A stretch of 64,000 nucleotides of DNA from Pedobacter sp. Leaf250 (GCF_920984735.1 NZ_CAKLBU010000002.1:186001-250000), one strand, 5' to 3'. Positions 51,084 to 60,278 are shown, counted from the first letter of the stretch. A program made the numbers and translations. Notes: generated from the letters alone by a model not told the origin.

Positions 51084-51647
51084 TTAGTTCAAACTTGGGT
51101 CTATCGGGAAGTTGCTTACGTGGGCATATTTCGGACCCAAGTTTACAATAACATCCCGCCAAAGCTTTTCATCATCATCACCAAAAATAATATCAGGATG
51201 CGAAATATCGCTAACCATCCAGGCATTCTGTTCTAGTTCTTTCGTTAATTGTCCGTCATCCCAACCAGAATAACCCATAAAAAACTTTATTTCACTTTCA
51301 TCGATTGCATTTGTGTTAATAAGGATTTTAAGCGTTTCGAAATTTCCACCCCAATAAATTCCGTTTCCAATCTCCTCCCCGCTCTGTAATTTATCATAGG
51401 CTCTGTGAATAAAGTGAAGGGTATCTGCAGCAACCGGTCCTCCGAAATAAATTTGATTGTCTGCATCCCACAAATCCTGAATAACATCTTTCAAAAGTAA
51501 GTTACCAACCTGATTTAAAATATAGCCAACTGTACCATCCACTCCATGCTCCGTTAACAAAACAACCGAACGTTTGAAGTTTGGATCTGCCATAAATGGT
51601 TCAGAAATTAATAATCGGCCTGTTTTTGGTTTTATATTGTTCAGCAT
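51084..51647 (-). CDS. yqgE: YqgE/AlgH-family protein (UPF0301)
   Basis: 187 residues from the ATG at 51647; an ATG 8 codons upstream (51671) is in frame but lies in the likely promoter region shared with pdxH. Family pieces are GRLLISEPFMADPNFKRSVVLLTEH, GTVGYILNQ, YFGGPVAADTLHFIHR, and KFFMGYSGWDDGQLTKELEQNAW (each in part). AlgH of Pseudomonas affects alginate production, but the molecular role of the family is unknown. It is divergent from pdxH with a 46-bp spacer. Confidence 0.9.
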   Translation of the reverse strand: MLNNIKPKTGRLLISEPFMADPNFKRSVVLLTEHGVDGTVGYILNQVGNLLLKDVIQDLWDADNQIYFGGPVAADTLHFIHRAYDKLQSGEEIGNGIYWGGNFETLKILINTNAIDESEIKFFMGYSGWDDGQLTKELEQNAWMVSDISHPDIIFGDDDEKLWRDVIVNLGPKYAHVSNFPIDPSLN

Positions 51648-51658
51648 GACGATAATGG

Positions 51659-51689
51659 TTTGCAGCACCATAAAAGATGCTTATTTTTG
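51659..51689 (+). promoter_or_regulatory. Bacteroidota-type promoter of pdxH
   Basis: TTTG at 51659-51662, spacer of exactly 19 nt, TATTTTTG at 51682-51689; both boxes match the consensus TTTG-N19-21-TAnnTTTG. The pdxH ATG begins at 51694, four bases after the -7 box, which is about where transcription should start. Confidence 0.7.
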
Positions 51690-51693
51690 TTAA

Positions 51694-52344
51694 ATGCAAG
51701 TTACAAACGAATTTCTACAAAACCTGCGCCAAGATTATAAAAGCGCCACGTTAGATGAATCTGACGTAGATAACAATCCCATTACCCAATTTACAAAATG
51801 GTTCGATCAAGCTGTTGAAGCTCAAGTTTATGAGCCTAATGCAATGACATTGGCTACTGCTGATAAAGCTGGAAGACCTAACGCAAGAATTGTTCTATTA
51901 AAAGGCGTTGATACAGATGGATTTAGGTTTTTCACCAATTACTTAAGCGCCAAAGGAAAAGAGTTGAAACGCAATCCATATGCAGCTTTGGTTTTCTTCT
52001 GGCCTGATTTAGAACGCCAGGTAAGGATCGAAGGAATTGTAGAAAAATTAGATAAGGAAACTTCTGAAGATTATTTTGTAACCCGTCCGGTTGCCAGTCA
52101 AATTGGTGCTGTAGCATCGCCGCAAAGTCAGGTGATACCTAACAGAGAGTTTTTAGAAGAAAAATTTGAGGAGTTAAAATCAAAAAGCGAAGGTAAAAGT
52201 ATAGCTAAACCAGCACACTGGGGAGGTTATATTGTTAAGCCTACAAGAATTGAATTCTGGCAAGGCCGCCGCAGTAGATTGCACGACAGAATAAATTTTG
52301 AATTGGTAAAAGGTAGCTGGATTAAAACAAGGTTAGCACCATAA
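51694..52344 (+). CDS. pdxH: Pyridoxamine 5'-phosphate oxidase
   Basis: 216 residues. The FMN-binding segments are ARIVLLKGVDTDGFRFFTNYLSAKGKEL (in part) and ALVFFWPDLERQVRIEG. The C-terminal family signature is IEFWQGRRSRLHDRINF. It oxidises pyridoxamine or pyridoxine 5'-phosphate to pyridoxal phosphate with O2 in the cytoplasm. The promoter is an exact Bacteroidota match whose -7 box ends 4 nt before the ATG, so the mRNA may be leaderless. The hairpin at 52358-52390, 14 nt past the stop, could serve as its terminator, though the same hairpin recurs elsewhere without pdxH. Confidence 0.96.
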   Translation: MQVTNEFLQNLRQDYKSATLDESDVDNNPITQFTKWFDQAVEAQVYEPNAMTLATADKAGRPNARIVLLKGVDTDGFRFFTNYLSAKGKELKRNPYAALVFFWPDLERQVRIEGIVEKLDKETSEDYFVTRPVASQIGAVASPQSQVIPNREFLEEKFEELKSKSEGKSIAKPAHWGGYIVKPTRIEFWQGRRSRLHDRINFELVKGSWIKTRLAP

Positions 52345-52357
52345 TATTAACAAATGA

Positions 52358-52449
52358 GAAAGAGATCTGCTATCCAGCCAGATCTCTTTCAATTTAATCA
52401 TTTAACTACCTAATTTTAGGGAGTATCTTTAATTTGATCTTTGACTATT
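52358..52449. ncRNA. Structured intergenic element, copy 1 (of 2)
   Basis: A perfect 11-bp stem, 52358-52368 with 52380-52390, closes the loop GCTATCCAGCC. It is followed by TTAATCATTTAACTACC, a small CCTAA-TT-TTAGG hairpin (52409-52420), GGGAGTATCTTTAA and GACTATT (52443-52449). The same order of blocks recurs at 58798-58914. The two stems differ in sequence but both stay fully paired, which suggests selection on RNA structure. Strand is unknown. It lies between pdxH and the 3' end of the second SusCD operon. Confidence 0.5.
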
Positions 52450-52500
52450 GAAGATATCTTCTAACAGAATATATTCCTTTTTAATAGGATAGATCAAATG

Positions 52501-52527
52501 AGTAATCAGCTAAGATAACTGATTACT
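52501..52527 (-). terminator. Hairpin downstream of the second SusCD operon
   Basis: AGTAATCAG (52501-52509) pairs perfectly with CTGATTACT (52519-52527), 9-nt loop, 18 nt past the stop of the last operon gene. The tail after the stem on the minus strand (CATTTG) is poor in T, so it may be an RNA-stabilising 3' hairpin rather than a classical terminator. Confidence 0.5.
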
Positions 52528-52545
52528 TCAAGAATTATCTGCAAT

Positions 52546-53487
52546 TTAAGGTCTTGGACCAATATACTTCAATACTAAATTCATTTGCCTTGGAGCTGTA
52601 GTTTGATTCCAGTCGAAATTTAATGTGAATGTTTTTGTAGCCGGATCATAAGCATTTAGCAATCCTGTTCTATTGGCAAGTGTGGCATTACCCAATGCTG
52701 CCATAGTTACCGCATTAGTTGTTGGATTTACGGTAGCCCGTGTGTTATCAATACCTGCTACATTCGACGATCCGCCAAACCATTTCATATTTTGAACTTC
52801 AACAGTAGAAGCTCCCGTTGTTACCAAATTTATATTTGGATTTCCAGCTAATGATCCATTCAATGTACTAGGATTTTCAACTACACCAACTGCAGTAAAA
52901 CGTGTTACCTGACCTGAAACTACTTGGTAAATCCCATCCCATTGGTTTTTAGCCGACATAATAAAGACACCTGTACCAAAATTGCCGCTAATAACACCTG
53001 CTGTACTAGACATAATTTTGATTCCAAGTGCGTAGGTTAAAGCAAAATTAAATGCAGATGCCCTAACTTTAACAATCATAGTAGCTTTCTTTTGTCCTTT
53101 AGGTATAATTAAAGTATTGTTTGGTATTGTATATAAAGATGTAGGCAGTATAGTTAATGGAGCTGCTGTTGTACTCATTGTTGTAACGGCATCATTGAAG
53201 ACACCTAATTGAATAGTAACATCCGAAGGAGCACCATTTACGCCAGTGTAATTAACAATAATAGGTACATCTACTTCTGGTGCTGCATCAAATGATTTTG
53301 TTACAGTAGTATATGTAACGGTTGGAATACCCGCAATTCGGGTTGGAGGCAAGTCTCCTAATTCTACAAGTGCACTTTCACCACCATTTCCATCATCGGT
53401 GAAAATGTTTTCTTCCTTAGTGCAAGATGTAAAAAGGCAGATACCCATTACAATTATTGCAGTATATATTTTCGATTGTATTTTCAT
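52546..53487 (-). CDS. Surface lipoprotein of the SusCD operon, DUF1735-like
   Basis: 313 residues with a lipoprotein signal, MKIQSKIYTAIIVMGICLFTSC (Cys at 22; quoted in part). Residues about 50-170 show the pattern of the BT_3987/DUF1735 N-terminal domain: VPIIVNYTGVNGAPSDVTIQLG, LPTSLYTIPNNTLIIPKGQKKA and LGIKIMSSTAGVISGN. The C-terminal half (WDGIYQVVSGQVTRF ... FNLNFDWNQTTAPRQMNLVLKYIG-like strands) is a second beta domain. It is the third gene of SusC-SusD-lipoprotein, 12 nt after SusD. It probably binds the substrate at the cell surface. No enzyme gene accompanies this operon. Confidence 0.72.
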   Translation of the reverse strand: MKIQSKIYTAIIVMGICLFTSCTKEENIFTDDGNGGESALVELGDLPPTRIAGIPTVTYTTVTKSFDAAPEVDVPIIVNYTGVNGAPSDVTIQLGVFNDAVTTMSTTAAPLTILPTSLYTIPNNTLIIPKGQKKATMIVKVRASAFNFALTYALGIKIMSSTAGVISGNFGTGVFIMSAKNQWDGIYQVVSGQVTRFTAVGVVENPSTLNGSLAGNPNINLVTTGASTVEVQNMKWFGGSSNVAGIDNTRATVNPTTNAVTMAALGNATLANRTGLLNAYDPATKTFTLNFDWNQTTAPRQMNLVLKYIGPRP

Positions 53488-53499
53488 TTTTTCTTTTTA

Positions 53500-55110
53500 T
53501 TAATTATTATCCCAAAAAACTTTAGTTGTAAACACATTGATGCTTGATAACGGAGGTACATTTGGATTTAAATTATACTCCGTAGTTGGATATAAATTCC
53601 GTACCGGTAAACGATCGGCAGTTGGCGCAATAGATTCTGTAGAAACAAATGTTGTACTTGCAGTTGTGCCCGTTATTCTTGGATAGCCTGTACGTTTGTA
53701 TTCTTGCCAAGCCTCATAACCTTCAATAAAATTAAGTGCTATATATTTTTGAGTAATGATAGCCTCTAATCTTTGTGCATTTGTAGTTGCAAGATTGTAA
53801 TTTACTAAATAATTAAAATTTGCATTCGTTGTATTTGCGGCTTTATAAGCAGTTAAATAATTATCCAATACTGTAGCAGATTGAGAAGCGGTAGAGGTAC
53901 CTGTTTTGGCTAAATAATTATATGATGCTCTAATTCCATTTTCGAAATTCGCTAATGCAGTACCTGGTAAAGTGCGACCGTTAAGTGCTGCTTCTGCCAA
54001 CAGGAAATAAGTTTCTGATGCTGGAAAAATACACAAGCCCATTACCCTACTTTTCAATAAACCGGCAGCTTCTGTAGAATTTAAACCTGTACCAGTACCA
54101 ACGTACCAGTTCGGACCGCCAGAATTTGGGTTGTTAGGAGCACCAAGTTGTCCACGCGGCGTTGTTCCTGCATTAAACAATCGGTAAGTTAACACCCCTC
54201 TACCAGCATCAGTTAATTTTGTACCATTGTAAAATGAATACATCCATGTTGTTGGAATATAAGAAGTACCAGTAATTGTTCCTGTATATGAAGATTGATA
54301 TGCATCCCAAACTGGGTTTTGGCGAGCACTTGTACTCACATACCCAGGCTGAATCAATACATCTTCTAATAAAAACCCTTCTGATGAGAAAGTTCCAAAA
54401 GCAGTGTTTACAAAGCTTGCTAAAGATCCGGATTGTGCTCTGGTTAAAATTCTCAATTTAATATTGTTTGCAAATTGGATCCATTTCGTAACGTTTCCAG
54501 CAAAAACAATATCGGCACCATTAACGGTTAGTTTAGTAACAGTTGTTGACGAAGCATTTGCTTTAAGCGTAGCAATAGCCGCATCAAGTTCTGTAACGAT
54601 AGATTGATAAATTGCCGTTTGACTATCATATTTAGGTGTTAAATTATCAGCCCCGGTTAAAGCTGTTGTATATGGAACATCACCATATTCATCAACCAAA
54701 CGCTGGTAATAATAAGATTTCAGAATCCTTGCAACTCCGTTATAAAGAGCATATTGCGGCGCATCAGTTGTTGTATTAATGAGGTATTGTATACTTCTCA
54801 AATCAGAATAAGCTGCTGTAAATAAACCAGTGTTACTTCCGCTATCAAAATTATAGGTTATTGTGGTGCTACCAACAAATGATACCCCACCTGCATTGGC
54901 CATGTATCCTACTATCCTACCACCATAATTAAAGTAAGTCATGAAATTGCTCGACATGTTATTTAGCAAAGCTGGCAATACGAGCTGAGGTGTAGAAGAT
55001 GTGGCTGAGTTTGGATTTTCATTGATATCCAAATAACTTTTCTTACAACTAGTAAACCCAAAAACCAGTGCAAATAATATGGTTGTTATTTTAAAATAAT
55101 TTTTCATCAT
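53500..55110 (-). CDS. SusD/RagB-family nutrient-binding lipoprotein
   Basis: 536 residues; two adjacent ATGs (55110 and 55107) are equally possible. Lipoprotein signal ends VFGFTSC (Cys22). SYLDINENPNSATSSTPQLVLPALLNN and YYYQRLVDEYGDVPYTTALTG are typical of the SusD-like_2 branch, with EGYEAWQEYKRTGYPRI near the C terminus, as in the first SusD here. It acts with the SusC barrel (7 nt upstream) as lid and substrate-binding protein. The two SusD proteins in this window share the same branch but differ throughout, so they are not a recent duplication. Confidence 0.92.
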   Translation of the reverse strand: MMKNYFKITTILFALVFGFTSCKKSYLDINENPNSATSSTPQLVLPALLNNMSSNFMTYFNYGGRIVGYMANAGGVSFVGSTTITYNFDSGSNTGLFTAAYSDLRSIQYLINTTTDAPQYALYNGVARILKSYYYQRLVDEYGDVPYTTALTGADNLTPKYDSQTAIYQSIVTELDAAIATLKANASSTTVTKLTVNGADIVFAGNVTKWIQFANNIKLRILTRAQSGSLASFVNTAFGTFSSEGFLLEDVLIQPGYVSTSARQNPVWDAYQSSYTGTITGTSYIPTTWMYSFYNGTKLTDAGRGVLTYRLFNAGTTPRGQLGAPNNPNSGGPNWYVGTGTGLNSTEAAGLLKSRVMGLCIFPASETYFLLAEAALNGRTLPGTALANFENGIRASYNYLAKTGTSTASQSATVLDNYLTAYKAANTTNANFNYLVNYNLATTNAQRLEAIITQKYIALNFIEGYEAWQEYKRTGYPRITGTTASTTFVSTESIAPTADRLPVRNLYPTTEYNLNPNVPPLSSINVFTTKVFWDNN

Positions 55111-55117
55111 AATAAAT

Positions 55118-58100
55118 TTAGAAGGTTAATGCTAAAGTTCCACCGAAATATCTGGTTGGAGGCGTTTGCGATAAAGAGGTGATACCAACCGCATTGCTAT
55201 CAGATCCATTGCTACTGGTTTCTGGATCACCAAGTTTATTTGAATTAGGTAACCAGATAAATAAATTCCTTCCTTGTGCACTTAAAGTAGCTGTTTTAAT
55301 AAATTTAATGTCTTTCAAAACCGATGATGGAAGACGGTAGGAAACTGCAAGTTCTCTTAGTTTCCAGAAATTTCCTGAATAAATGTAGTTACTGGTAGTC
55401 CCTCTAAACTGACTGCTCGACCAAAATCCTGAATTACCGGTGGATACACTGATATCATTATTCGCAATATAACTTCCTGAAGCAGCATCAAAATAAGATG
55501 AGTTTGGAAATATAAATCGCTCTCTATTGTAATAAACCGAACGAATACTTGATCCAGAGAATTCGAAAGTGCTACCGGCACTTGAATACTGAACAAAATC
55601 ACCTCTGTATTCAAATAATCCAGAAAGAGTTAAACCTTTCCACGATAAATTAAAATCAAGTCCTAATCTATCTTTTGGTTGTGTATTACCTAAAACTTTC
55701 CCTGGGGTTGTACCTACTGGATTTCCAGTATTGCGATCAATAATTACTCTTCCTTCTGGATCTCTATTGTAATCACTACCTATAACTATGGGATAGGTTT
55801 GCACATTAACATCACCAAAAATAGTACCGCTACCACCTACTCCAATACGGGTCAAACCTGGAGTTAACGATAGCAATTTATTTTCATTGTGTGTATAGTT
55901 ACCACCAACTACAAGTTTCCAATTACCCTTATTAAAAGCCGTGATATGCAAAACACTTTCTAAACCAGCATTTGTTAATTCACCAGCATTTAGTAGATAG
56001 CCAGTGTAACCAGTTGTTGGTGCAATTTGAGCATTAATCGCTTGACCTGTTGAGCTTGTATGGTAATAGGTTACCGTACCATCCACTCTTCCGTTAAATA
56101 GTCTAAAATCAGCACCGAATTCATAACCATTTGTAATCTCCGGCTTTAAATCTGGCGATACAATAGAAGCACTTGGAGTATATCCGGTACCATAATTATA
56201 ACCTGTTTGCGATCCAAATGTAGAACGCAATGCATAAGTATCTACGTTTACATTACCTACTTTAGATATACCACCTCTTATTTTCAAATAGTCTAATACT
56301 TTGCTACCTTTTAGCCATTCAAATGCATCTGTCGGAATAAAGGAAACATCAACTGCAGGATAAAAGAATGAACGATTTGCCGGTGCTAAAACTGAAACCC
56401 AGTCATTTCTTCCGGTAACATGAACGTACAACCATTTTTTATAACCCACTGTAACATCACCCCAAACACCATACCTTCTTGTATTTTCAATATTTTCTGA
56501 TGCATTTGGGGTACCCGTAATATTGCCTAAATTATATAGATAAGGAACTTGTAAACCACTACCCGAAGAAGTCATATTTTTATAATTAAAGCTCCTTAAG
56601 TTAGCGCCAGCCAATATGTTAAAAGAAAAATCTTTTACATCTGTTTTAACGTTAGCAATAAAATCTGTGTTGAAATTGCTATTCTGGAACATTCGCTCTG
56701 TAACACTACTTGCAGAATTTGATTTATATGAACCTGAGCCCAATACAAAATCTGTATAGGTAAATCCATCTGTTCCTGTTTTACTTTCATAGTAGCGGTT
56801 ACTTAATGATGCTCTATAAATAAAACTTAACCATTCGGTTGGGTGGTAATTTAATTCTGCCAATCCAGTGATATATGCATTCTTTTGTTTCTGGCGAGAA
56901 TTGTCTATAGAAAAATATGGATTTGCATAATAATCATTGTAGTAATTATTTTGATTTGCCCAGCTTCTTAAATCCTGCCAATCTGTATAACTCAACAATG
57001 GAATTTGCGCTGGGGTATTTAATAAATTATTGTAAATACCTGATGTGTTAGGGGTGGTATCATACTTATTTTGAGTAAAGCTGATGTTGTACTTAGCAGA
57101 AAAGTTTTTAGTAATATTTCTATCACCATTAAACCTCAACGCTATTCTATTATATTCATCTTTCGGTGTAGTTCCACTACCTGTTAAATATTGAGCAGAC
57201 ATATAAGTTGATGATTTTTCATCGCCAGATGATAAGGAAAAATCAGTCTGATTAGATAATCCAGTATCCCAAAAGTCATATTTATCTCTATTTGGAGAAT
57301 ATTGAACCATTTGCGTTTGCCCAAATTGATTGATGCGACCAACAGGCTTTATCGTTCCATCGAAAGCTGGACCATATTGTTGGTTCTCAATTGGCTCATA
57401 AACAACCGGATAATCATCCGTTCCAGAACCAAATCGATTTTGAAGTTCTGGATAGAAACTAATTTTTTCTACAACAGTTGTATTGGAAAGCTTGATAATT
57501 GGAGCGCCTTTTTTGCCCCTTTTAGTGTTGATAATTAATACGCCGTTAGAAGCATCAGACCCGTACAAAGCAGCACCACTGGCACCATTTAAAACTGTTA
57601 ATTCATCAACATCATCAGGATTAATATTACCTAATAGTTCGTTTGGAACAATAGCACCATCTAATACGATGAGTGCCTGGTTGTTTCCCGTAATGGAGCG
57701 GTCACCTCTTAATACCAACCTATACGAAGGATTTACTCCAGTTCCAACAGCATTGATTTGTAAACCTGCAACCTTTCCAGTTAAACCACCAGCAATTGTT
57801 GGCGATTTACCAGCGGTCAATGTTTCTGCATCAATCCGGGTAGTTGCGTAACCCTGCTCTCTTGCGGCTCGTTTAATACCACCAGCTGCAATTACCACTT
57901 CATCAAGGGTACTTGAATTTGATTCCAATGAAACATCAATGGTTTTAGATAAGGTACTGATTTCCCTTGCATTGTAGCCTACAAAGGTGAAAACCAAGAA
58001 ATCCTTTTCTGATGAAGGAACATTAATGCTATACAACCCTTTGGCATTGGTTACTACGCCTCGATTTGTACCTTTTAGCTTTACGCTTACGCCAGGTATT

Positions 58101-58216
58101 GGCAAACCATCATCTTTAGCGGTTACCAAGCCTGTAATTGTTTTGTCTTGAGCATAGGTTTTTAAACCAGATAGCACAAGAAAGAATAACAAACATTTAA
58201 GTAGTTTTCTTTTCAT
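55118..58216 (-). CDS. SusC/RagA-family TonB-linked outer-membrane transporter
   Basis: 1,032 residues with an ordinary signal peptide (MKRKLLKCLLFFLVLSGLKTYA). A carboxypeptidase-regulatory-like domain (ITGLVTAKDDGLPIPGVSVKLKG) precedes the SusC signature (STLDEVVIAAGGIKRAAREQGYATT, in part). The plug (GGLTGKVAGLQINAVGTG, LTVLNGASGAALYGSDASNG) and barrel follow, ending TRYFGGTLALTF. It imports the ligand captured by the SusD encoded 7 nt downstream. No STN domain, sigma factor, anti-sigma or SusR-like regulator is adjacent. The 1.1-kb upstream gap is therefore the place to look for control elements. Confidence 0.93.
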   Translation of the reverse strand: MKRKLLKCLLFFLVLSGLKTYAQDKTITGLVTAKDDGLPIPGVSVKLKGTNRGVVTNAKGLYSINVPSSEKDFLVFTFVGYNAREISTLSKTIDVSLESNSSTLDEVVIAAGGIKRAAREQGYATTRIDAETLTAGKSPTIAGGLTGKVAGLQINAVGTGVNPSYRLVLRGDRSITGNNQALIVLDGAIVPNELLGNINPDDVDELTVLNGASGAALYGSDASNGVLIINTKRGKKGAPIIKLSNTTVVEKISFYPELQNRFGSGTDDYPVVYEPIENQQYGPAFDGTIKPVGRINQFGQTQMVQYSPNRDKYDFWDTGLSNQTDFSLSSGDEKSSTYMSAQYLTGSGTTPKDEYNRIALRFNGDRNITKNFSAKYNISFTQNKYDTTPNTSGIYNNLLNTPAQIPLLSYTDWQDLRSWANQNNYYNDYYANPYFSIDNSRQKQKNAYITGLAELNYHPTEWLSFIYRASLSNRYYESKTGTDGFTYTDFVLGSGSYKSNSASSVTERMFQNSNFNTDFIANVKTDVKDFSFNILAGANLRSFNYKNMTSSGSGLQVPYLYNLGNITGTPNASENIENTRRYGVWGDVTVGYKKWLYVHVTGRNDWVSVLAPANRSFFYPAVDVSFIPTDAFEWLKGSKVLDYLKIRGGISKVGNVNVDTYALRSTFGSQTGYNYGTGYTPSASIVSPDLKPEITNGYEFGADFRLFNGRVDGTVTYYHTSSTGQAINAQIAPTTGYTGYLLNAGELTNAGLESVLHITAFNKGNWKLVVGGNYTHNENKLLSLTPGLTRIGVGGSGTIFGDVNVQTYPIVIGSDYNRDPEGRVIIDRNTGNPVGTTPGKVLGNTQPKDRLGLDFNLSWKGLTLSGLFEYRGDFVQYSSAGSTFEFSGSSIRSVYYNRERFIFPNSSYFDAASGSYIANNDISVSTGNSGFWSSSQFRGTTSNYIYSGNFWKLRELAVSYRLPSSVLKDIKFIKTATLSAQGRNLFIWLPNSNKLGDPETSSNGSDSNAVGITSLSQTPPTRYFGGTLALTF

Positions 58217-58797
58217 TTAAGTTTAGTTAGTGGTTAATAATAAATATATATGGGCCATAACCAATACGGCCAAAATATGCATTTGGTAAAAATTGATGTA
58301 CGAGTTTGTTTGTTTGTTGGTTAAAAAAGCCTCAAGTTATTGGCTTATTTTATTTTTGAATGCTAGAAAGATCTAATCTAATCAGGGATGACGTGAATTA
58401 ATTCTTTAAAACTATTACTGAGAGCAATAATATTTAAAATTATAGAAGTCTGCAATATAATTTAATGAATTTTTAATGATTTGTTAATATTGTATAGATA
58501 TAAGTAAAATTAGCACACAATTAAGTTGGTGAAATTGTATTGATTAGATAAAATAAACAAAATAGCTCTATAAAATCATTAAATTTATCTTTTACATCTT
58601 TTAATGAATTTTTTATGCCGTATAAATAGCAAAATAGATCAAAATTTAGATTTAAATTTATTTTATCTTAGACATGAGGTATACAAACGATAATAATATA
58701 GTAAATAATCAAAATTTTACAGCCTTTAGCATCACTATGCAGATTTAAAAAAATTGGTAGACTAATATTGCTGTAATTTTAAATGGCTTTAAAAATA

Positions 58798-58914
58798 AAT
58801 AGAGATACGCCATCCAGCCATATCTCTATTTTAACTAATCATTAACTAACCTAAATTTTATCAGGAAGTACCTTTATATAAACGTCTATGTTTTTTAAAA
58901 CTCCAACGACTATT
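58798..58914. ncRNA. Structured intergenic element, copy 2 (of 2)
   Basis: A perfect 10-bp stem, AATAGAGATA (58798-58807) with TATCTCTATT (58821-58830), closes a 13-nt loop containing CCATCCAGCCA. Then come TAATCATTAACTAACCTAAA, a CCT...AGG pairing (58850-58865), GGAAGTACCTTTA, an insertion of about 17 nt relative to copy 1, and GACTATT (58908-58914). On the minus strand the stem is followed by TATTTATTTTT, which would suit a terminator. So a minus-strand small RNA ending here is one possibility; a plus-strand leader is another. Confidence 0.5.
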
Positions 58915-58997
58915 TTCTTGTATTTATCAAGCAATTAAAAAGCTTTTTTGTTTTCTTGATACATCAAAGTTCAGTCAAAAAGATCCTCAAAAAAAGC

Positions 58998-59027
58998 TTG
59001 TATCGATGAATATTCGCATTGTATCGA
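58998..59027. promoter_or_regulatory. Tandem TTGTATCGA direct repeats, 21-bp period
   Basis: TTGTATCGA at 58998-59006 and again at 59019-59027. The 21-bp period equals two helical turns, placing both copies on one face of the DNA, as for tandem activator sites. They lie 336 nt before the dehydrogenase gene and 780 nt from the SusC start. Confidence 0.35.
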
Positions 59028-59362
59028 CCAATAAATATTTAAGCATTTTTAACATTCAATTTAACATTTATTAACTGTATAAATTTGTAAATCAATTAAT
59101 TAAATATAATTGAAAATGGAATTTATAATAGTTTACCTGATCTTAAAATGTAAATAATGCTGATTGTTTACAAATCAATTAGGAATATCTTTTTGAGTCA
59201 AAACATATAGAATTTGAGTTATTAAATATATTTAACTGATAGTAACAACCTTTAAAAACCAAACTAAAAACAATATTATACTTACGATACTTAATAATAT
59301 ATTTGAAGAATTTCTAAAATAAATAAGATCAGTTTGCGGCTAACCAAAAATCATTTTCATTT

Positions 59363-60259
59363 ATGATACAAAATATTTCAATTATAGGATCGGGAACTAT
59401 GGGAAACGGTATTGCACATGTATTTGCACAATATAATTTCACTGTTAGTTTAGTAGATATCAACCAAAATGCTTTAGATAAGGCCATTCAAACGATTACA
59501 AAAAATCTGGATAGACAGGTTGCTAAAGAATTACTTACTGAAGATCAAAAAACAAAAACCCTTGAAAATATTTCAACTTACACTTCGATAAAAGAAGGGG
59601 TTAAAACAGCTGATTTAATTGTTGAGGCCGCTACTGAACACATCGATTTAAAACTTAAAATTTTTAAGGATTTGGATGAATCCGCACCTGAAAATGCTAT
59701 TCTTGCAAGTAACACATCATCCATTTCCATTACCCAGATTGCAGCGGTAGCAAATCGTGGCGATAGAGTGATTGGTATGCATTTCATGAATCCAGTGCCG
59801 GTGATGAAATTGGTTGAAGTTATTCGAGGTTATCAAACCAGCGATGAAACTACGCGAATAATTATGTCACTTTCTGAAAGGCTTGAAAAAACACCGGTTG
59901 AAGTAAATGATTACCCTGGTTTTGTTGCCAATAGGATTTTAATGCCAATGATTAACGAAGCCATTTATACTTTATATGAGGGTGTTGCAGGCGTTTATGA
60001 AATCGACACGGTGATGAAATTGGGTATGGCCCACCCCATGGGACCATTACAACTCGCTGATTTTATTGGTTTAGATGTTTGTTTGGCAATTTTGAAAGTG
60101 CTTCATGATGGATTTGGAAATCCTAAATACGCACCATGTCCGCTATTGGTAAATATGGTAGCAGCAGGGAAAATGGGAGTAAAATCTGGAGAAGGTTTTT
60201 ATAAATATACCGCTGGATCAAAAGAATTAGTTGTTGCCGATAAATTCAAAAAATCCTAA
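59363..60259 (+). CDS. hbd: 3-hydroxybutyryl-CoA dehydrogenase
   Basis: 298 residues. The NAD-binding motif is ISIIGSGTMGNGIAHVFAQ with Asp at the end of the second strand (SLVDINQ), favouring NAD. The catalytic His lies in RVIGMHFMNPVPVMKLVEVI, the Asn/Glu partners in VEAATEHIDLK and YPGFVANRILMPMINEA. The C-terminal dimerisation domain (LQLADFIGLDVCLAILKVLHDGFGNPKY, in part) is intact. It oxidises (S)-3-hydroxyacyl-CoA to 3-ketoacyl-CoA in fatty-acid or butyrate metabolism. No other beta-oxidation gene is adjacent; ruvB follows after 31 nt. Confidence 0.93.
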   Translation: MIQNISIIGSGTMGNGIAHVFAQYNFTVSLVDINQNALDKAIQTITKNLDRQVAKELLTEDQKTKTLENISTYTSIKEGVKTADLIVEAATEHIDLKLKIFKDLDESAPENAILASNTSSISITQIAAVANRGDRVIGMHFMNPVPVMKLVEVIRGYQTSDETTRIIMSLSERLEKTPVEVNDYPGFVANRILMPMINEAIYTLYEGVAGVYEIDTVMKLGMAHPMGPLQLADFIGLDVCLAILKVLHDGFGNPKYAPCPLLVNMVAAGKMGVKSGEGFYKYTAGSKELVVADKFKKS

Positions 60260-60278
60260 TTTTTTTAGCATTTAATTT

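Larger units (their letters stand above)
58217..59362. other. 1,146-bp AT-rich non-coding region upstream of the second SusC gene
   Basis: No convincing gene. It contains the second copy of the structured element (58798-58914), an imperfect long hairpin with TATCAAG/CTTGATA ends (about 58923-58961), tandem TTGTATCGA repeats (58998-59027), and a weak AAGCC/GGCTT hairpin with T-run at 58324-58346 in the SusC leader on the minus strand. The rest is very AT-rich. Promoters for SusC (minus) and for the dehydrogenase gene at 59363 (plus) must lie here. Confidence 0.7.

Noticed and set aside
57483..57851. 122-codon plus-strand frame inside the second SusC gene
   Set aside because: Antisense to the SusC plug domain, which is clearly coding on the minus strand.
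58888..58938. 16-codon ORF (MFFKTPTTIFLYLSSN) next to element copy 2, considered as a leader peptide
   Set aside because: Not matched by an equivalent frame in element copy 1, and it falls in a block present only in copy 2.
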